Positions 61,839 through 64,000 of a DNA stretch of 64,000 nt are shown here, piece by piece. The first letter of the stretch is position 1. Each line of letters opens with the position of its first letter. The translations under genes were made by a program, and so were the position numbers. Below the pieces are notes generated by a model. The model had not been told where the DNA came from, searched no databases, and saw only the letters and a program-made list of their open reading frames with translations. Origin of the DNA: Burkholderia lata (GTDB lineage Bacteria > Pseudomonadota > Gammaproteobacteria > Burkholderiales > Burkholderiaceae); the NCBI RefSeq assembly GCF_902499335.1, contig NZ_CABVQK010000008.1, positions 372,001-436,000 of the forward strand, written 5' to 3'.

Positions 61839-62786
61839 ATGAGCGCCCTACTCGAACCCGCCGCCCAGCCGGTCGACGTGATCCCGCTGTCCGCCCACAT
61901 CGGTGCGGAAATCCGCGGCGTCGACCTCACGCAACCGTTGACCACGCCGCAGATCTCGGCGATCCGCGCCGCACTGCTGAAATGGCGCGTCATCTTCTTC
62001 CGCGAGCAGTTCCTCACGCACGAACAGCATGTCGCGTTCTCCGCGCAGTTCGGCGAGCCGACGGTCGGCCACCCGGTGTTCGGGCACGTCGACGGGCATC
62101 CGGCCGTGTACTCGGTCGCGAAGCATCGCAAGGCGACCCGCTTCGAAGGCGAGCCGGTGCGCCGGCCGTGGACCGGCTGGCACACCGACGTGACGGCCGC
62201 CGTGAACCCGCCGTGGGCGTCGATCCTGCGCGGCGTAACGATCCCGCCATACGGCGGCGACACGCACTGGACGAACCTCGTGCGGGCGTACGAGACACTG
62301 TCCGCGCCGCTGCGCGGCTTCGTCGACGGCCTGCGCGGCATTCATCGCTTCACGCCGCCGGCCGGTGCGCGTGCCACCGGCGCGTTCGACGAGGCGGTCG
62401 AACGCCGCCCGCTCGTGACCGAGCATCCGCTCGTGCGCGTGCATCCGGAGACTGGCGAACGCGCGCTGTACGTGAGCCCGAGCTTCCTGAAATCGATCGT
62501 CGGGCTGACGCCGCGCGAGAGCCAGGCATTGCTCGAACTGCTGTGGGAACACGTGACGCGGCCGGAATTCACGATCCGCTTCAAGTGGGAACCGCGCAGC
62601 ATCGCGTTCTGGGACAACCGTGCGACCGCCCACCTCGCGCCCGTCGACATCTTCGATCTCGACTTCGACCGCCAGCTCTATCGCACGACGCTCACCGGCG
62701 ACGTGCCGGTCGGCCCCGACGGCCGGCCGTCGGTCGCGCTCGAAGGCTCGCCGGTCGAAGCCGCGGCGGCGGTCGCGCTCAACTGA
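61839..62786 (+). CDS. TauD/TfdA-family Fe(II)/2-oxoglutarate dioxygenase 2
   Basis: 315 residues. Ligands are His115, Asp117 (GWHTDVTA) and His265 (RATAHLAPVD), with the closing Arg in DRQLYRTTLTGDV. It is a clear paralogue of the first TauD gene with the same layout. Two such enzymes in one operon suggest different sulfonates or sulfate esters. CAGGAG lies 6 bases before the ATG at 61839. Confidence 0.9.
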   Translation: MSALLEPAAQPVDVIPLSAHIGAEIRGVDLTQPLTTPQISAIRAALLKWRVIFFREQFLTHEQHVAFSAQFGEPTVGHPVFGHVDGHPAVYSVAKHRKATRFEGEPVRRPWTGWHTDVTAAVNPPWASILRGVTIPPYGGDTHWTNLVRAYETLSAPLRGFVDGLRGIHRFTPPAGARATGAFDEAVERRPLVTEHPLVRVHPETGERALYVSPSFLKSIVGLTPRESQALLELLWEHVTRPEFTIRFKWEPRSIAFWDNRATAHLAPVDIFDLDFDRQLYRTTLTGDVPVGPDGRPSVALEGSPVEAAAAVALN

Positions 62787-62801
62787 ACTGCACTGACGGC
62801 A

Positions 62802-62832
62802 GCCGGCGCGCACTGCATCGCGCCGGCCTTTC
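62802..62832 (+). terminator. Stem-loop terminator candidate after the sulfonate operon
   Basis: GCCGGCGCG and CGCGCCGGC form a perfect 9-bp stem with an eight-base loop, followed by CTTTCCC. The T run is short. It lies 15 bp after the second TauD stop and just before the leftward binding protein stop at 62881. Confidence 0.55.
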
Positions 62833-62880
62833 CCGCCGTCACGCCACGCGGACGAAAGCACCGTCCGCGCGGCCCTCCCG

Positions 62881-64000
62881 TCAATCCAGCCACACCCCGT
62901 CGAAGCGGTGCCCGCCGAGCGGCGAGAACGTCAGCCCGTGCACGCGCTTGGACACCGGCAGCGACACGATCGACGTCGCGATCGGCGTGAACGGCACCTG
63001 GTCCTTGAACACGACCTGCGCCTGCTCGTACAGCGCCGTGCGCTTCGCGACGTCCGCATTGGAACGCGCCGCGTCCACCAGCTTCTCGAAATCCTGGTTG
63101 CACCATTTCGCGAGATTGCTGCCGTGCACCGCGTCGCAACCGAGCAGCGTGCCGAGCCAGTTGTCGGGGTCGCCGTTGTCGCCCGACCAGCCGTACAGGA
63201 TCGCGTCGTGCTGCCCGTCGTGCTTCGCGCGGCGGTTGTATTCGCCCCACTCGTAGCTGACGATCTTCGCGCGCACGCCGATCTTCGCCCAGTCCTGCTG
63301 GATCAGCTGCGCCATCAACTGCGCATTCGGGTTGTACGGGCGCTGCACCGGCATCGCCCACAGCGTCAGGTCGAAGCCGTTCGGGAACCCGGCCTGCGCG
63401 AGCAGCGCCTTCGCGGCCGCCGGATCGCGCGGCGCATCCTTCAGGCGCGGGTTATATGACCATTGCGACGGCGGCATCGGGTTCGTCGCGATCTTCGCGT
63501 CGCCGTTGAACACGGTCTTCACGATCGCCGACTTGTCGATCGCGATGTCGAGCGCGCGGCGCACGTCGACGCGATCGAGCGGCGCATGCTGCGTGTTGTA
63601 CGCGACGAAGCCGACGTTGAAGCCCATCCCCGAGAACAGCGTCAGCTTCGGGTCGCGCCGCACCGTGTCGAGGTCGGCAGGCCGCGGGAACACCGATATC
63701 TGGCATTCGCCGGCCACCAGCTTCTGCAGGCGCGCGGCCGGATCGGGCGTGATTGCGAACACGAGACGCGAGAGCTTCACGTCGTCCGGCTTCCAGTAGT
63801 CGGGGTTCGCGTCGTAGCGGATCAGCGCATCCTTCTGGTACGTGCGCAGCAGGAACGGCCCCGTGCCGACCGGGAACTGATTGATGTCGGCTTCGCGATG
63901 GCGTGCCGTGAGCTGCGACGCATACTCGGCCGACAGGATCGACGCGAACGCCATCGCGAGATTGCGCACGAACACGACGTCCGGCGTCTTCAGCACGAAG
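62881..64000 (-). CDS. Peptide-type ABC substrate-binding protein (SBP family 5), partial
   Basis: Open from position 64000 leftward to a stop at 62881; about 373 residues of the C-terminal portion are visible. The pattern is that of DppA/OppA: FPVGTGPFLLRTYQKDALIR, DYWKPDDVKLSRLVFAITPD, VRRALDIAIDKSAIVKTVFN and YNPNAQLMAQLIQQDWAKIG. It should be a periplasmic di- or oligopeptide binding protein. The N-terminus and signal peptide lie beyond the window. It is convergent to the sulfonate operon. Confidence 0.88.
   Translation of the reverse strand, partial: FVLKTPDVVFVRNLAMAFASILSAEYASQLTARHREADINQFPVGTGPFLLRTYQKDALIRYDANPDYWKPDDVKLSRLVFAITPDPAARLQKLVAGECQISVFPRPADLDTVRRDPKLTLFSGMGFNVGFVAYNTQHAPLDRVDVRRALDIAIDKSAIVKTVFNGDAKIATNPMPPSQWSYNPRLKDAPRDPAAAKALLAQAGFPNGFDLTLWAMPVQRPYNPNAQLMAQLIQQDWAKIGVRAKIVSYEWGEYNRRAKHDGQHDAILYGWSGDNGDPDNWLGTLLGCDAVHGSNLAKWCNQDFEKLVDAARSNADVAKRTALYEQAQVVFKDQVPFTPIATSIVSLPVSKRVHGLTFSPLGGHRFDGVWLD

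Noticed and set aside
1..64000. CRISPR arrays, tRNA or rRNA genes, insertion sequences, integrases, attachment sites
   Set aside because: I looked for short regularly spaced repeats, transposase motifs and RNA gene features and found none that would hold up.

Overview
The window is GC-rich (roughly two thirds G+C), densely coded and typical of a soil or opportunistic beta-proteobacterium. Gene content and order point to Burkholderia, most likely the B. cepacia complex: a wspF/wspR-like pair, an MHS transporter with mmsA and mmsB, a complete nicotinate catabolic locus, NCS1 and MFS transporters each beside a LysR regulator, a complete flp-tad pilus operon and a sulfonate ABC/TauD operon. The genus is inferred from recognition of the protein families, not from a database search. 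No rRNA, tRNA, CRISPR array, insertion sequence or prophage was found.

Layout. 1-2.7 kb: a DUF969/DUF979 membrane pair (the second gene runs off the window) and small unknown genes. 3.0-7.4 kb: a c-di-GMP block with wspF, wspR and a divergent GAF-PAS-GGDEF-EAL protein. 7.7-11.6 kb: LysR, a Tat-exported sulfatase and a HAD dehalogenase. 11.7-14.0 kb: two unknown membrane proteins and an SRPBCC protein. 14.1-19.3 kb: LysR, MHS transporter, mmsA, mmsB (valine/methylmalonate semialdehyde catabolism), with an unusual repeat and hairpin before mmsB and a clear terminator after it. 19.3-19.7 kb: a small lipoprotein.

19.8-32.7 kb is a nicotinate degradation locus. A leftward operon carries nicC, nicA and a triheme cytochrome subunit. 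A rightward operon carries nicE, nicD, nicX, nicF and the molybdenum subunit. The regulator nicR and transporter nicT follow. Four copies of one operator-like motif sit at the promoters of nicC, nicE, nicR and nicT. The dehydrogenase NicB is split: the cytochrome protein still carries a copy of the C-terminal half of the molybdenum domain, in which the catalytic Gly-x-Gly-Glu motif is gone.

33.2-42.9 kb is mixed accessory DNA: NCS1 permease, a racemase-family enzyme with a Gly/Cys rather than Cys/Cys active-site pair, LysR, an MFS gene with a relic transporter tail downstream in the same frame after its stop codon, a DHA2 efflux pump with a divergent LysR, an orphan Tat-type sulfonate-binding protein and a DUF2591 gene. 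43.2-45.5 kb: a polyprenyl-phosphate-type glycosyltransferase and a GT87-like membrane protein. 45.5-56.3 kb: a leftward flp-tad operon of twelve genes with stop-start overlaps from tadZ to tadG. 56.9-62.8 kb: a sulfonate-type ABC transporter with two different permeases and two TauD-family dioxygenases. The window ends inside a leftward peptide-type binding protein gene.
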